DNA of 10,375 bases from Nitrosopumilus sp. BACL13 MAG-121220-bin23 (lineage in GTDB: Archaea > Thermoproteota > Nitrososphaeria > Nitrososphaerales > Nitrosopumilaceae). Shown here piece by piece: positions 1 through 8,050 of the stretch. The DNA lies in contig LIAL01000041.1 in assembly GCA_001437625.1 (NCBI GenBank), positions 1 through 10,375 on the forward strand. Reading direction: 5' to 3'. The position numbers were made by a program, and so were the translations under genes. The first letter of the stretch is position 1, and every line of letters starts with the position of its first letter. The notes under the pieces are model-generated. The model was given only the letters and a program-made list of their open reading frames with translations, was not told the origin of the DNA and did not search any database.

Positions 1-6
1 AATATT

Positions 7-32
7 AAGCTAAAATATTAAAAATAATTTTT
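7..32 (-). terminator. Possible T-rich terminator of nfo-glyS
   Basis: Just past the glyS stop, the minus strand contains T-rich runs (ATTTTTAATATTTT). Archaeal RNA polymerase can terminate on such tracts without a hairpin. The region is AT-rich overall and close to the window edge, so this is only a candidate. Confidence 0.3.
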
Positions 33-34
33 AG

Positions 35-1492
35 TTATGGAAATGCAACAGATCCAGATAAAATAGAATCAATCTCTGAAATATTCACTCTGCTTTGTTC
101 CATAGAATCTCTTTTTCTAATTGTTACTGTATTGTCTTCTAATGTTTGATGATCAACTGTTATTGCAAATGGAGCTCCAATTTCATCTAATCTTCTGTAT
201 CTTCTACCGATTGCACCTGAATGATCCAAAAATGCATCAAATTTTCTTTTAATATTTAGAAAAATTTCATCAGTTTTTTCTTTTAATCCGTCTTTTTTAA
301 CTAATGATAAAATTCCAACATGAATTGGTGATAAATATGGTTTTAGTGATAAAACCATTCTTTCATGTTCTTCATCTTTTTTTAATGAATGTTCTAAAAT
401 TGTATACAGACTTCTATCAATTCCCATTGAAATTTCAAATACGTGTGGCAAAACTTTTTCATCATTATCCATTACTTCAAATTTTTCTTTACTCATTTTT
501 GCATGACTAGATAAATCATAATCTGCTCTATAATTACATGCTACAAGCTCAAGCCAACCAATTGTAGTTTCAACTTCAAAATCAAACGCAACTTCTGCAT
601 AGAATGCTTTTTCCTTATCTCCTAATTTTCTAAATCTACTTTTTGAAATATCAATACCTGTTTTTTCATAAAATTCTGTTAAAATTCCTAAATAATATGC
701 TACAAATTTGTTTGGAACAATTCCTGATTCTAGTGCTTCTTTACATGTCATAGAAATTGGCTCAGCATCGGTCTGTACTCTAATTACTGTATTTTCAACT
801 TCAGTAAATTTTTCAACCTCATCCAATCTTCCAGGATTACAAAATACTTCAATTTCAGCTTGATAAAATTCTCTAAGACGAAGTAAACTTTGTCTTGGTG
901 CTATTTCATTTCTAAAACTTTTTCCTACTTGAGCAATTCCTAATGGAAGCTTACCTCTCATAGTCTTGAAGAGTCTAGGAAAATCAACAAATATTGATTG
1001 ACATGTTTCTGGTCTAAGATATGCTTCTTCTTCTTGAGGACCAATTCCAACTTTAAACATCATATTGAATTTTTTTGTTTCACCAAAATTTCCTTTACAT
1101 TTTGGACACTGTATTTTCTTTTCTTTAATTACATTATCAAATTCAATCAAATCTGCATTTTCAGGAATCTCAATATTTGTAATCTCTGCAATTGTTCTAT
1201 CTGCTCTATATGTTGAATTACATTTTGTACATTTTATTATTGGATCTGCAAAATTACCTAAATGACCTGATGCTTCAAAAACTGATTTAGACATTATTTG
1301 AGAGCCATCAATTTCCATCATTCCGTCTCTTCTGATTAATTCTCTTCTCCATAACTCCAGAAATTTATTTTTTAAACCAACACCCGATGGTCCATATTCC
1401 CAAAACCCTGCACTAGCATCTGAATAAATTTCACAACTAGGAAAATAAAATCCACGTTCAAGTGCTAATTTCATAACTTCTTCATAATTCAT
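35..1492 (-). CDS. glyS: Glycyl-tRNA synthetase, class II homodimeric type
   Basis: Attaches glycine to tRNA-Gly in the cytoplasm, using ATP. The 485-residue protein has the class II aminoacyl-tRNA synthetase layout. The N-terminal part carries a glycine-enzyme signature around WEYGPSGVGLKNK (31-43). A zinc-ribbon-like insertion has Cys88/Cys91 and Cys129/Cys132. The glycine pocket segment is LRPETCQSIF (159-168), motif 2 is FRNEIAPR (193-200) followed by LRLREFYQAE, and motif 3 is GIDRSLYTILEH (357-368). From about 385 onward is the anticodon-binding domain, with IGRRYRRLDEIGAPFAITVD. The length is close to shorter bacterial-type alpha2 GlyRS and lacks the long insertions of many eukaryotic enzymes. 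The segment ELVACNYRADYDL (315-327) differs from the common ECVGCADR form. The gene lies 31 bases downstream of nfo on the same strand and is probably cotranscribed; a GGGAG element precedes the ATG. Identification is firm. Confidence 0.96.
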   Translation of the reverse strand: MNYEEVMKLALERGFYFPSCEIYSDASAGFWEYGPSGVGLKNKFLELWRRELIRRDGMMEIDGSQIMSKSVFEASGHLGNFADPIIKCTKCNSTYRADRTIAEITNIEIPENADLIEFDNVIKEKKIQCPKCKGNFGETKKFNMMFKVGIGPQEEEAYLRPETCQSIFVDFPRLFKTMRGKLPLGIAQVGKSFRNEIAPRQSLLRLREFYQAEIEVFCNPGRLDEVEKFTEVENTVIRVQTDAEPISMTCKEALESGIVPNKFVAYYLGILTEFYEKTGIDISKSRFRKLGDKEKAFYAEVAFDFEVETTIGWLELVACNYRADYDLSSHAKMSKEKFEVMDNDEKVLPHVFEISMGIDRSLYTILEHSLKKDEEHERMVLSLKPYLSPIHVGILSLVKKDGLKEKTDEIFLNIKRKFDAFLDHSGAIGRRYRRLDEIGAPFAITVDHQTLEDNTVTIRKRDSMEQSRVNISEIDSILSGSVAFP

Positions 1493-1502
1493 TATTTTAT
1501 TT

Positions 1503-1507
1503 CTCCC
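1503..1507 (-). promoter_or_regulatory. Shine-Dalgarno-like site of glyS
   Basis: In the 31-base gap between the nfo stop and the glyS ATG, the minus strand reads AAGGGAGAAA, ending about ten bases before the start codon. The match to the archaeal anti-Shine-Dalgarno sequence is only partial. Its position fits an internal gene of a two-gene transcript that cannot be leaderless. Confidence 0.45.
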
Positions 1508-1523
1508 TTAATCGAATACATTT

Positions 1524-2363
1524 CTATGCGAACCCTTTTGCTATTTTGACATTTTCAAAATCATCTCTATCATCATCAATTGGAGTTTCTAAAATTATAG
1601 GAATTTTTTTCTTATTTGCAAATTTGACAACAGATGTTATACCTTCTTCGCCAATTCCACCTAATCCTAAATGATAATGTCGATCAAGATTACATCCAAT
1701 TTCTCCTCTAGCATCATTTAGATGAAGAATTTTCAAATTTTCTATTCCAACATGTTTATCAAATTCTTTAAAAGTTTCTTTAACCTTATCTGCTGTTCGT
1801 AAGTCATATCCTGCAACAAATGCATGACATGTATCAAGACAAACACCAAATTTTTTTCCAGGTTTTAATTGCTTAAAAATTTCACCAAGTTGTTTAAAAT
1901 CTGAACCGACAGAATTTTTTTGTCCTGCAGTATTTTCTAATAAAATCATTACATCATTTTTTGTTTGACCTGCTTTTGTTAGACCTTCTACTAATTTTTT
2001 AATTCCTGCTTCTTCTCCAGTTCCTAAATGACTACCTAGATGTGTAACTAAATATGGTATTCCTAATTGTGCACATCTTTCAACTTCACTTATCAATGTG
2101 TTAACTGATTTTTCAAATGCATCGTCTTTTGGTGTAGATAAATTTGGTAAATACGGCATATGTGCACAAGTTGCAAATCTATCAATTTTACTATCTTTTA
2201 ATTTGGATTTAAAAGCATCAATGACTTCTTTTGTTAGTTCTTTTGCATGCCATGATCTTGGACTTCTTGTAAATATTTGAAATGCTGAACAATTTCTCTC
2301 AACTGCATTATCAACTGCTTTATCAATTGAACCTGATGCTGAGACATGACAACCAAGTTGCAT
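1524..2363 (-). CDS. nfo: Endonuclease IV (AP endonuclease family 2)
   Basis: Cuts DNA 5' of abasic sites during base excision repair, using a trinuclear zinc centre in a TIM barrel. The 279-residue length equals that of the bacterial enzyme within a few residues. All nine expected metal ligands can be placed: His68, His108 (THLGSH), Glu143 (LLENTAGQ), Asp177 and His180 (CLDTCHAFVAGYD), His214 (ILHLNDA), Asp227 and His229 (DRHYHLGLGGIG), and Glu259 (ILETP). The N-terminus MQLGCHVSASGS matches the family start, which supports the ATG chosen. The gene begins a minus-strand unit with glyS downstream. No Shine-Dalgarno sequence is seen; a TATA-like element sits about 27 bases upstream, suggesting a leaderless transcript. 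It diverges from the primase genes, placing a repair and a replication gene back to back. Nothing looks damaged. Confidence 0.97.
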   Translation of the reverse strand: MQLGCHVSASGSIDKAVDNAVERNCSAFQIFTRSPRSWHAKELTKEVIDAFKSKLKDSKIDRFATCAHMPYLPNLSTPKDDAFEKSVNTLISEVERCAQLGIPYLVTHLGSHLGTGEEAGIKKLVEGLTKAGQTKNDVMILLENTAGQKNSVGSDFKQLGEIFKQLKPGKKFGVCLDTCHAFVAGYDLRTADKVKETFKEFDKHVGIENLKILHLNDARGEIGCNLDRHYHLGLGGIGEEGITSVVKFANKKKIPIILETPIDDDRDDFENVKIAKGFA

Positions 2364-2386
2364 ATTTTAACAATTTCTTAAAACAT

Positions 2387-2394
2387 AATTTAAA
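2387..2394 (-). promoter_or_regulatory. TATA-like promoter element of nfo-glyS
   Basis: The minus strand reads TTTAAATT, centred about 27 bases before the nfo ATG. This is the expected TATA-box spacing for a leaderless archaeal transcript starting at or next to the ATG. Placed by spacing and composition only. Confidence 0.5.
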
Positions 2395-2420
2395 CCAGCG
2401 TTCAAATCTTGAGAACCAGA

Positions 2421-2428
2421 TTTTTATG
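2421..2428 (+). promoter_or_regulatory. TATA-like promoter element of priL-priS
   Basis: TTTTTATG is centred about 25 bases before the priL ATG at 2450, and no Shine-Dalgarno sequence lies in between. Together with the nfo element it forms a compact divergent promoter region of 86 bases. Confidence 0.45.
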
Positions 2429-2449
2429 TAAATTACTTCGATAACTATT

Positions 2450-3478
2450 ATGTTAGTTCTTGGACAAGATGAAAAAGCAAAATACCCTTTTTTGGCTGAT
2501 GCAGGAGAATATTTGAAAGATAAGGGCTTTTCTTTAGTTCAATTTGGTAGTGATCCCGTTTTAAAATTATCCGTAGAAAAAGCACTACATAGAATCAAAG
2601 TTGCAGCAGCAGGCGAAGTCTATAAATCAGATTTGATAGATGGTCAGGCATCAAAAGACTATGTTCTTGAAAGAGAAGTATTTTCTTTTCTTTTAGCTAT
2701 AGTCCTTATCAAACTAACTGGCATGTCTACATTGATCAAAAGATTTGCTTTAGCTGAATCTCGAAGAGCAGAGAATTATTTAGAAAAAGATTTAGGAAAT
2801 GCTTCTAATAAATCAAAAATTGATTTAGCAACTAGAATTATTTATGATTTATTTAATATTGAAATAACTAAAGAAAATGATTTTTTTGTAATACCGGTAT
2901 CTGATTATTTAAAACATTCAGTTACTTTTCATGAACGTGAGTGGAAATTAATCAATAGACATGTTGAAAATGGAAAAGTCTTTCTTACTCCTGATAAAAC
3001 AGTTAGATTAATTCGAAAAGAATTAGGAAATTATATCAGTTCAAAAATTATCAATGCTCCTAAACCCTCTATGATTCCTGGACTTGAAAATATTGTAAAT
3101 GAATTAATTTTAATTTCTAAAAAACTTACACCAACTTATACGATTACTACTGGAGAATATCCTCCATGCATAAAACATGCAATTAATGTACTTGAAAAAG
3201 GTGAAAATCTTCCACATTCTGGAAGATTTATGCTTGCAACTTTTCTTTTATCAAAAGGACAAACAGTTCCACAAATTGTACCGCTATTCAAAAATGCACC
3301 TGATTATAATCCTCGAGTTACACTTTACCAACTTAATCATCTTGCTGGAACTTCAGGTAGTGCAACAAAATATACTTGCCCTTCTTGTGAAAAATTAAAA
3401 ACACAGGATCTTTGTTTTATAACAAAAGAATGTGATAATATCATTAATCCATTACAATTTGGAAAAAAGAGAACATAA
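2450..3478 (+). CDS. priL: DNA primase large subunit PriL
   Basis: Non-catalytic partner of PriS in the archaeal/eukaryotic replicative primase. It carries a 4Fe-4S cluster domain and helps initiate and size the RNA/DNA primer. The 342-residue protein has an alpha-helical N-terminal region (about 1-215) and a C-terminal Fe-S domain starting near TGEYPPCIKHAI (234-245). Probable cluster ligands are Cys240, Cys313 (CPSCEKLK), Cys322 (DLCF) and Cys328 (KECDN); Cys310 is an extra nearby cysteine that could substitute for Cys313. The order YPPC, then LYQLNHLAG, then Y..PSC..L....LC matches the Pri2 family. It is the first gene of a primase operon, and its TAA stop overlaps the priS ATG by one base, implying translational coupling and balanced subunit synthesis. 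Confidence 0.93.
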   Translation: MLVLGQDEKAKYPFLADAGEYLKDKGFSLVQFGSDPVLKLSVEKALHRIKVAAAGEVYKSDLIDGQASKDYVLEREVFSFLLAIVLIKLTGMSTLIKRFALAESRRAENYLEKDLGNASNKSKIDLATRIIYDLFNIEITKENDFFVIPVSDYLKHSVTFHEREWKLINRHVENGKVFLTPDKTVRLIRKELGNYISSKIINAPKPSMIPGLENIVNELILISKKLTPTYTITTGEYPPCIKHAINVLEKGENLPHSGRFMLATFLLSKGQTVPQIVPLFKNAPDYNPRVTLYQLNHLAGTSGSATKYTCPSCEKLKTQDLCFITKECDNIINPLQFGKKRT

Positions 3479-4599
3479 TGAATGAAATTGATATTAAATT
3501 TTTAGAAGATTCTTTTAAAAAATATTATTTTAATCATTTTGATCTAATTACTAGTCCTGAACGTACATCTGAAAGGGAATTTGGCTATCAAAAATTTAAT
3601 TCTGGAATGTTTAGACATATTTCTCTTAAGGATAATAAAGAATTACATCTGTTATTTATGCAAAATATTCCATCAGATGTTTACTGTTCAAATGCATATT
3701 ATGCATTTCCTAATTCCCCAATGAGTGAAAAAGATTGGAAAGAAGCTGACTTAATTTTTGATATTGATGCAAAGGATCTCAATTTATCCTGTAGGAAAAA
3801 TCATACTATATCAATTTGTAATGAGTGTAATGAAATTTCAAAAAATACTAGCCAATGTGTAAAATGTAATTCAACTAAATTAGAAAAAAAATCACTACCT
3901 TGTAAAAATTGTATTGATGCATCAAAAATTGAAGTCAATAAATTATCTAATGTTTTAATTAATGATTTAGGAATTGATAAAGAAAATATCCATGTTTATT
4001 TTTCAGGTAATGAAGGGTTTCATGTTTACGTTTATCATTCCCAATTCCAACAAATGGGTTCTAAAGAAAGATCAGAACTTGTTGACTATATCATGTTTCG
4101 TGGTGCTATCCCTGAAACATTTGGGATGAAAAAATTTAAACCCAATAGATCATTATTCCCTGATTTCAATCAAAAAGGTTGGAATGGAAGATTTTCAAAA
4201 TATGTTTTTGGTTCAAAATCAAAACGTTCAAAAATTATTTCAGAATTACTTGATAGTGGATATCCTTCTTTCCAAAAAACACTTGATGATGTATCAGAAA
4301 ATATTGGCGTTAAAATTGATCCTAATGTAACTATGGATATTCATAGAATTTTTAGATTACCTGGTTCTATTAACAGTAAGAGTGGTCTTAGCAAAATTCT
4401 TTGCACTGATTTAACAAAATTTGATCCGTATGCGGATGCATGTTTTCTTAATGATGATTCTGTTGAAGTTTTAGCTAATTGTCCAATTGAATTTAAGTTA
4501 AAAAATAAAAAATTTGGTCCATACATTAATCAAAAAATATCACTTCCAACATATGCCGCAGTGTATATGATTTGTAAAAAACTAGCAACAATTGCTTAA
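3478..4599 (+). CDS. priS: DNA primase catalytic small subunit PriS
   Basis: Synthesises primers at the replication fork, in complex with PriL. The 373-residue protein shows the AEP-superfamily active site. The two metal-binding aspartates are Asp95 and Asp97 (DLIFDIDAKDL), the nucleotide-binding SGNEGFH motif is at 176-182, and the third aspartate is Asp287 in VTMDIHRIFRLPGSIN, with basic residues Arg290 and Arg293. Between the DxD motif and SGxxGxH is a zinc region with eight possible ligands: Cys105, His109, Cys114, Cys117, Cys127, Cys130, Cys142 and Cys145. That is enough for two zinc ions, whereas archaeal PriS typically has one short zinc-binding knuckle. The ATG overlaps the priL stop (TAATG). 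All catalytic residues are present, so it should be active. Confidence 0.95.
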   Translation: MNEIDIKFLEDSFKKYYFNHFDLITSPERTSEREFGYQKFNSGMFRHISLKDNKELHLLFMQNIPSDVYCSNAYYAFPNSPMSEKDWKEADLIFDIDAKDLNLSCRKNHTISICNECNEISKNTSQCVKCNSTKLEKKSLPCKNCIDASKIEVNKLSNVLINDLGIDKENIHVYFSGNEGFHVYVYHSQFQQMGSKERSELVDYIMFRGAIPETFGMKKFKPNRSLFPDFNQKGWNGRFSKYVFGSKSKRSKIISELLDSGYPSFQKTLDDVSENIGVKIDPNVTMDIHRIFRLPGSINSKSGLSKILCTDLTKFDPYADACFLNDDSVEVLANCPIEFKLKNKKFGPYINQKISLPTYAAVYMICKKLATIA

Positions 4600-4613
4600 T
4601 TTTGCTGGTAAGG

Positions 4614-4623
4614 CTTTAATTTA
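4614..4623 (+). promoter_or_regulatory. TATA-like promoter element of the UPF0182 gene
   Basis: CTTTAATTTA lies about 23 bases before the ATG at 4641, in the 41-base gap after priS. There is no Shine-Dalgarno sequence near that ATG, so a separate leaderless transcript is plausible. Readthrough from the primase operon cannot be excluded. Confidence 0.4.
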
Positions 4624-4640
4624 GTGAATCATAATAAAAT

Positions 4641-7502
4641 ATGATTTTGTATAGCGCCTCTACTGATAAACAAGCTCCGCCTCCTGATACTGGTAAATTC
4701 ATCAGATTAGCTATTGTTGCTATTATAGGAATTATAATTTTTACCATGATTGGAAATCAAGCAGTTATTTTATCGATGAATTTCACTGAATTTGGAGATC
4801 AATTCACAAAACCTCTTTACTATACGCTTCTTTCAACTCTAATTCTTTCAGCAATTGCTCTTATCCGTGTAAATATTGTCAGTAGATCTTCTATTTTCTG
4901 GTATGGAATTAATTCTGCAATTAGATTTATTGCAAGAGGTCCTCAACAATCTATTACAACAGATATTCAAAGTTTTAAAAATTACAAATTAACTTCTCCA
5001 CAATTCATTCTTTGGCAAATAACTAAGATTCTACTATTTGGTGCATTCTTTGCAAATATTATGTTTGGATTTGCAGCAATGTCATTTATTGATGGAAATA
5101 CGTTAGGTGTTGAACATTTACCAAACTTATTCTCTTTACCATTTGTAACTCCAGATAGTAATCCAAATTATGCATTTGAACAAGTTGTTCCAATGATTCC
5201 TGCATTAGTAATACTAATTCCACCTATGCTTGGAGCAATTGGATTACGTTTAGTTCTGTATGTTGGTATTCATAGAATTATTGATGTCGTTACATCATAT
5301 TTACAAGACTCTCAAGAAGGAAAACCTCGTTATCTAAATTATGTTTCAACTATTGAGGGCATTTTAGGAATTGGTATACTTTGGATTGGCGTTAATCTGT
5401 TCTTTACTGATCAAATTGATTATAACACAAGATATGTTATTGGAGGTACACTTGTAATTGGTTTTGCTTTAATTGCATTTTCATTAGTTGATAGAGTTAG
5501 AGCACGTGTTCTAACTCATATGTTTAAACGTGATGTAATAATACGATGTGTAACAATTCTTGTAATTTTACTGATGATTGCTGGTGTAGTAGCAGTAAAC
5601 AACAGTATTGCTGATGCAAAGAAAATTGAATTTTTAGGACCGTATACCGCACAACAAATTGGAGTTAATAGATATCTTGGAGAATTAAATGATGTTCAAG
5701 AAAATATACATGATGTACAATTAACATCTGTATCTGCAAATAATATTAAAAATTATGTTGAACAAAATAGTGATGTTCTTGATGTTATTCGAATTTGGGA
5801 TTGGGAAGCTGCATTTGCTAAATTAAAACCTGAAATTGGATTAATTCCATATGTTGACTTTGAAGATAATGATATTCTAAGATTTAACAATACTTTGTAT
5901 TGGACTGCATCAATGAAACCAATTCTACCGTCATCTGTTAGTCTTGATAATAGATGGTATAATGAGCATCTTGTTTATACTCATGTTCCAGATGGATTTT
6001 TGACTTTAGGAGCAACAGATGGTCAGATAGTTGATAGTGGAAGATTTTTTGAACAACGAGAAATTTACTACGGTGAAGGTGGATTATTTGAACAAACTTG
6101 GTCTGGTTATCCAACTGGAAGAGGCGAAACTAGTGCGGAACTTGGAGGTATATCTTATTCTGGTACTGGTGGTTTAGATGTTCCACCACCACTTAGTTGG
6201 ATATTTGAGCCAAATTTCTTACTTTCATTTCCAGGTGAATCTGTACATATTATGAGATACAAGGACGTACATGATAGAATGGAAGTATTGTATCCATATT
6301 TCTTATATGATTTATTTGGAAAAGAGTTAGACTCACTACCTGTAACTGATGGAGAAAATTCCTATTGGTTAATTCCATTAATTATTGGTTTTGACACAGG
6401 CGATGTTCCTTGGTCTGTTGGAAATCCATACTTACGTTTGGTAGGATATGCACTTGTTGATTCGTATAATGGTGATATTCAATTATTGAAAACTGGTGAT
6501 GATTTCTTTACTGAAATGTTTGCTAGTCAATACGATGAACAATTTTCAGTAATGCCATCTTGGTTAGAAGAACAAATTCGATATCCAGTTGAATTGTTTA
6601 ATTGGAAAACAGAAATGTACAATATTTACCATGTAACTAATCCTGAAACATTCATCCAAGCAAATGAATTTTATGAAATTCCCCGTGGTCTTGATACTTA
6701 CTATGTTGAAGCAAAACCACCTGGATTTGAACAAACTTCTTTCTTAGGATTACTTTCATTGGAATTAAAAGGATCACAAGGAAGAAATCTTGCTGGGTAT
6801 ATGATAGTTGAAAATGATCTTGAGAATTTAGGTAATTTACATTTTTATGAAGTTCCATTAGATTCTGAAACTAAATTAATTGGACCTACTGCAGTAAGAG
6901 AAGCACTAGATAGAGATCCTGAGTTTGCTCAATTAAAAACATTATTGAGAAATCCAAGAATTGGGGATAATATTTTGTATCGTGTAGGTGATCACGATGT
7001 GTACTTTATTCCAGTTTATACTGCAGGTGCAGGCGGTGTAGTTGCTCAATTAGGTACTATTGCAGCAGTTGGTGCAGCGTTTAATGGTGAATACTTTGTT
7101 GGATTAGGCACTACCCAAGAGGAAGCATTTGAACAATATTTGAAAAAGGTTTCTGGTGTAGCATCAACTACAACTACTGCTGATGATGATTATATTGAAT
7201 TAATTAAAAATGATAGAATTAATATCATAAAATCAATATTTGAAAAAGAACAGATTATAATTTCTGAACCAACATCAATTCAGATACCACTGGCATTTAA
7301 TGAAGGTGAATTATTCTTCTTTACTGAAGATGATCTTCCTGATACAGAGTTATTCCTATCTGAATTCATTGATGACTTTGTAAAACCACGTAGCGATAGA
7401 GTATTCATGTGGGAGATAGATACAGTTCTGAATATTGGAACTATATATGTAAAAGATGGATTACCTGAGATACACTATGTGTCAATTGAGGTAGGCAACT
7501 GA
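4641..7502 (+). CDS. UPF0182 family multi-pass membrane protein
   Basis: Integral membrane protein of a family with no established biochemical function. The 953 residues begin with a short hydrophilic N-terminus. About seven hydrophobic helices follow, near 20-38, 58-77, 123-148, 183-208, 236-256, 266-283 and 299-319. The remaining roughly 630 residues are soluble and, with an odd helix count, probably lie on the opposite face from the N-terminus. Family hallmarks in the soluble part include NDILRFNNTLYWTAS, WYNEHLVYTHVPDG, EEQIRYPVELFNWKTEMYNI followed by YHVTNPETF, GSQGRNLAGYMIVENDLENL, and GPTAVREALDRDP. A TTTT-ADDD linker near 843-850 separates a C-terminal tail of about 100 residues that I cannot match to the family core. 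The amidotransferase gene starts in the same frame right after this stop codon, which suggests cotranslation. Family assignment is strong; function unknown. Confidence 0.88.
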   Translation: MILYSASTDKQAPPPDTGKFIRLAIVAIIGIIIFTMIGNQAVILSMNFTEFGDQFTKPLYYTLLSTLILSAIALIRVNIVSRSSIFWYGINSAIRFIARGPQQSITTDIQSFKNYKLTSPQFILWQITKILLFGAFFANIMFGFAAMSFIDGNTLGVEHLPNLFSLPFVTPDSNPNYAFEQVVPMIPALVILIPPMLGAIGLRLVLYVGIHRIIDVVTSYLQDSQEGKPRYLNYVSTIEGILGIGILWIGVNLFFTDQIDYNTRYVIGGTLVIGFALIAFSLVDRVRARVLTHMFKRDVIIRCVTILVILLMIAGVVAVNNSIADAKKIEFLGPYTAQQIGVNRYLGELNDVQENIHDVQLTSVSANNIKNYVEQNSDVLDVIRIWDWEAAFAKLKPEIGLIPYVDFEDNDILRFNNTLYWTASMKPILPSSVSLDNRWYNEHLVYTHVPDGFLTLGATDGQIVDSGRFFEQREIYYGEGGLFEQTWSGYPTGRGETSAELGGISYSGTGGLDVPPPLSWIFEPNFLLSFPGESVHIMRYKDVHDRMEVLYPYFLYDLFGKELDSLPVTDGENSYWLIPLIIGFDTGDVPWSVGNPYLRLVGYALVDSYNGDIQLLKTGDDFFTEMFASQYDEQFSVMPSWLEEQIRYPVELFNWKTEMYNIYHVTNPETFIQANEFYEIPRGLDTYYVEAKPPGFEQTSFLGLLSLELKGSQGRNLAGYMIVENDLENLGNLHFYEVPLDSETKLIGPTAVREALDRDPEFAQLKTLLRNPRIGDNILYRVGDHDVYFIPVYTAGAGGVVAQLGTIAAVGAAFNGEYFVGLGTTQEEAFEQYLKKVSGVASTTTTADDDYIELIKNDRINIIKSIFEKEQIIISEPTSIQIPLAFNEGELFFFTEDDLPDTELFLSEFIDDFVKPRSDRVFMWEIDTVLNIGTIYVKDGLPEIHYVSIEVGN
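7488..7492 (+). promoter_or_regulatory. Shine-Dalgarno site deciding the TTG start of the amidotransferase
   Basis: GAGGT lies inside the last codons of the UPF0182 gene, ten bases before the TTG at 7503. It complements the archaeal 16S rRNA tail (ATCACCTC). No upstream start is possible because TGA immediately precedes the TTG in frame, and the protein homology begins at the very next residues. This site is the best support for initiation at TTG. Confidence 0.65.
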
Positions 7503-8045
7503 TTGCTTCTTGTTGTTGATAACGGTTCTATCTATACAAAACAATTAACTGATTTTTTAACTAAAAAAAATATTTTATTTAGAAAATCTACTCCTCATAT
7601 TTTAGAATTGAATTCATTAGAAAAATATGGATCAATTATTTTATCTGGAAGAACAAAAAATGATAAGAAAATAAATGAAGTAAATTCTAAAATTATTAAT
7701 TTTTCAATTAAAAATGATAAAAAATTACTTGGAATATGTTATGGTGCAGAAATATTAGCTCTTACATTAGGTGGTACAATTAGAAAAACAAAATTTATTC
7801 AAAAAGGAAATGAAACAATTGAAATTTTACAAAATAATTTACTCACAAATAATTCAATAGATGTATTTGAAAGTCATGGATTTGAAATTTCTAAATTACC
7901 AAATACGTTGATACCAATTGGAAAATCTGATAATTGTAACTATGAAATTATTCAATATGATAAAAAACTAATTTTTGGAACTCAATTTCATCCGGAAATG
8001 AGTCTTGATGGTAACAATTTAATTGAAAAATTTTGTTCTCTCTGA
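7503..8045 (+). CDS. Class I glutamine amidotransferase, GMP-synthase-subunit-A-like
   Basis: Predicted to release ammonia from glutamine for a partner synthase. The 180 residues span a whole class I amidotransferase domain. It opens with LLVVDNGSIYTKQL, has the nucleophile Cys79 in LLGICYGAEILALTLGG, and has His163 and Glu165 in GTQFHPEMS, completing the Cys-His-Glu triad. The closest overall pattern is the stand-alone archaeal GMP synthase glutaminase subunit (about 190 aa). Several usually conserved positions differ, however: SGGP is SGRT (48-51), and GICLGHQ is GICYGAE (77-83). I therefore leave the substrate pathway open and give no symbol; no synthetase subunit is nearby. The start is TTG directly after the UPF0182 TGA, in the same frame, with GAGGT ten bases upstream. 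The gene looks more A-rich than the UPF0182 gene. Confidence 0.8.
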   Translation: MLLVVDNGSIYTKQLTDFLTKKNILFRKSTPHILELNSLEKYGSIILSGRTKNDKKINEVNSKIINFSIKNDKKLLGICYGAEILALTLGGTIRKTKFIQKGNETIEILQNNLLTNNSIDVFESHGFEISKLPNTLIPIGKSDNCNYEIIQYDKKLIFGTQFHPEMSLDGNNLIEKFCSL

Positions 8046-8050
8046 TTGAT

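Noticed and set aside
304..1265. Three plus-strand open frames of 66-72 codons opposite glyS
   Set aside because: They lie wholly antisense to a well-conserved gene, are rich in Phe/Ile/Leu from AT-rich complement sequence, and show no recognisable motif.
2098..2280. 60-codon plus-strand frame opposite nfo
   Set aside because: Antisense shadow of endonuclease IV, whose metal ligands run through the same interval.
3177..3398. 73-codon frame inside priL
   Set aside because: Overlaps the Fe-S domain of PriL in another frame and has no motif or start signal.
4341..4526. 61-codon minus-strand frame opposite priS
   Set aside because: Covers the conserved catalytic Asp287 region of PriS on the other strand; no independent support.
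6652..6858. 68-codon minus-strand frame opposite the UPF0182 gene
   Set aside because: Antisense shadow of conserved UPF0182 sequence.
4641..8045. A single 1134-codon UPF0182-amidotransferase gene using TGA as a sense codon
   Set aside because: A well-placed GAGGT precedes the TTG right after the TGA, both domains are complete, and no selenocysteine or pyrrolysine context is visible; recoding is not needed.
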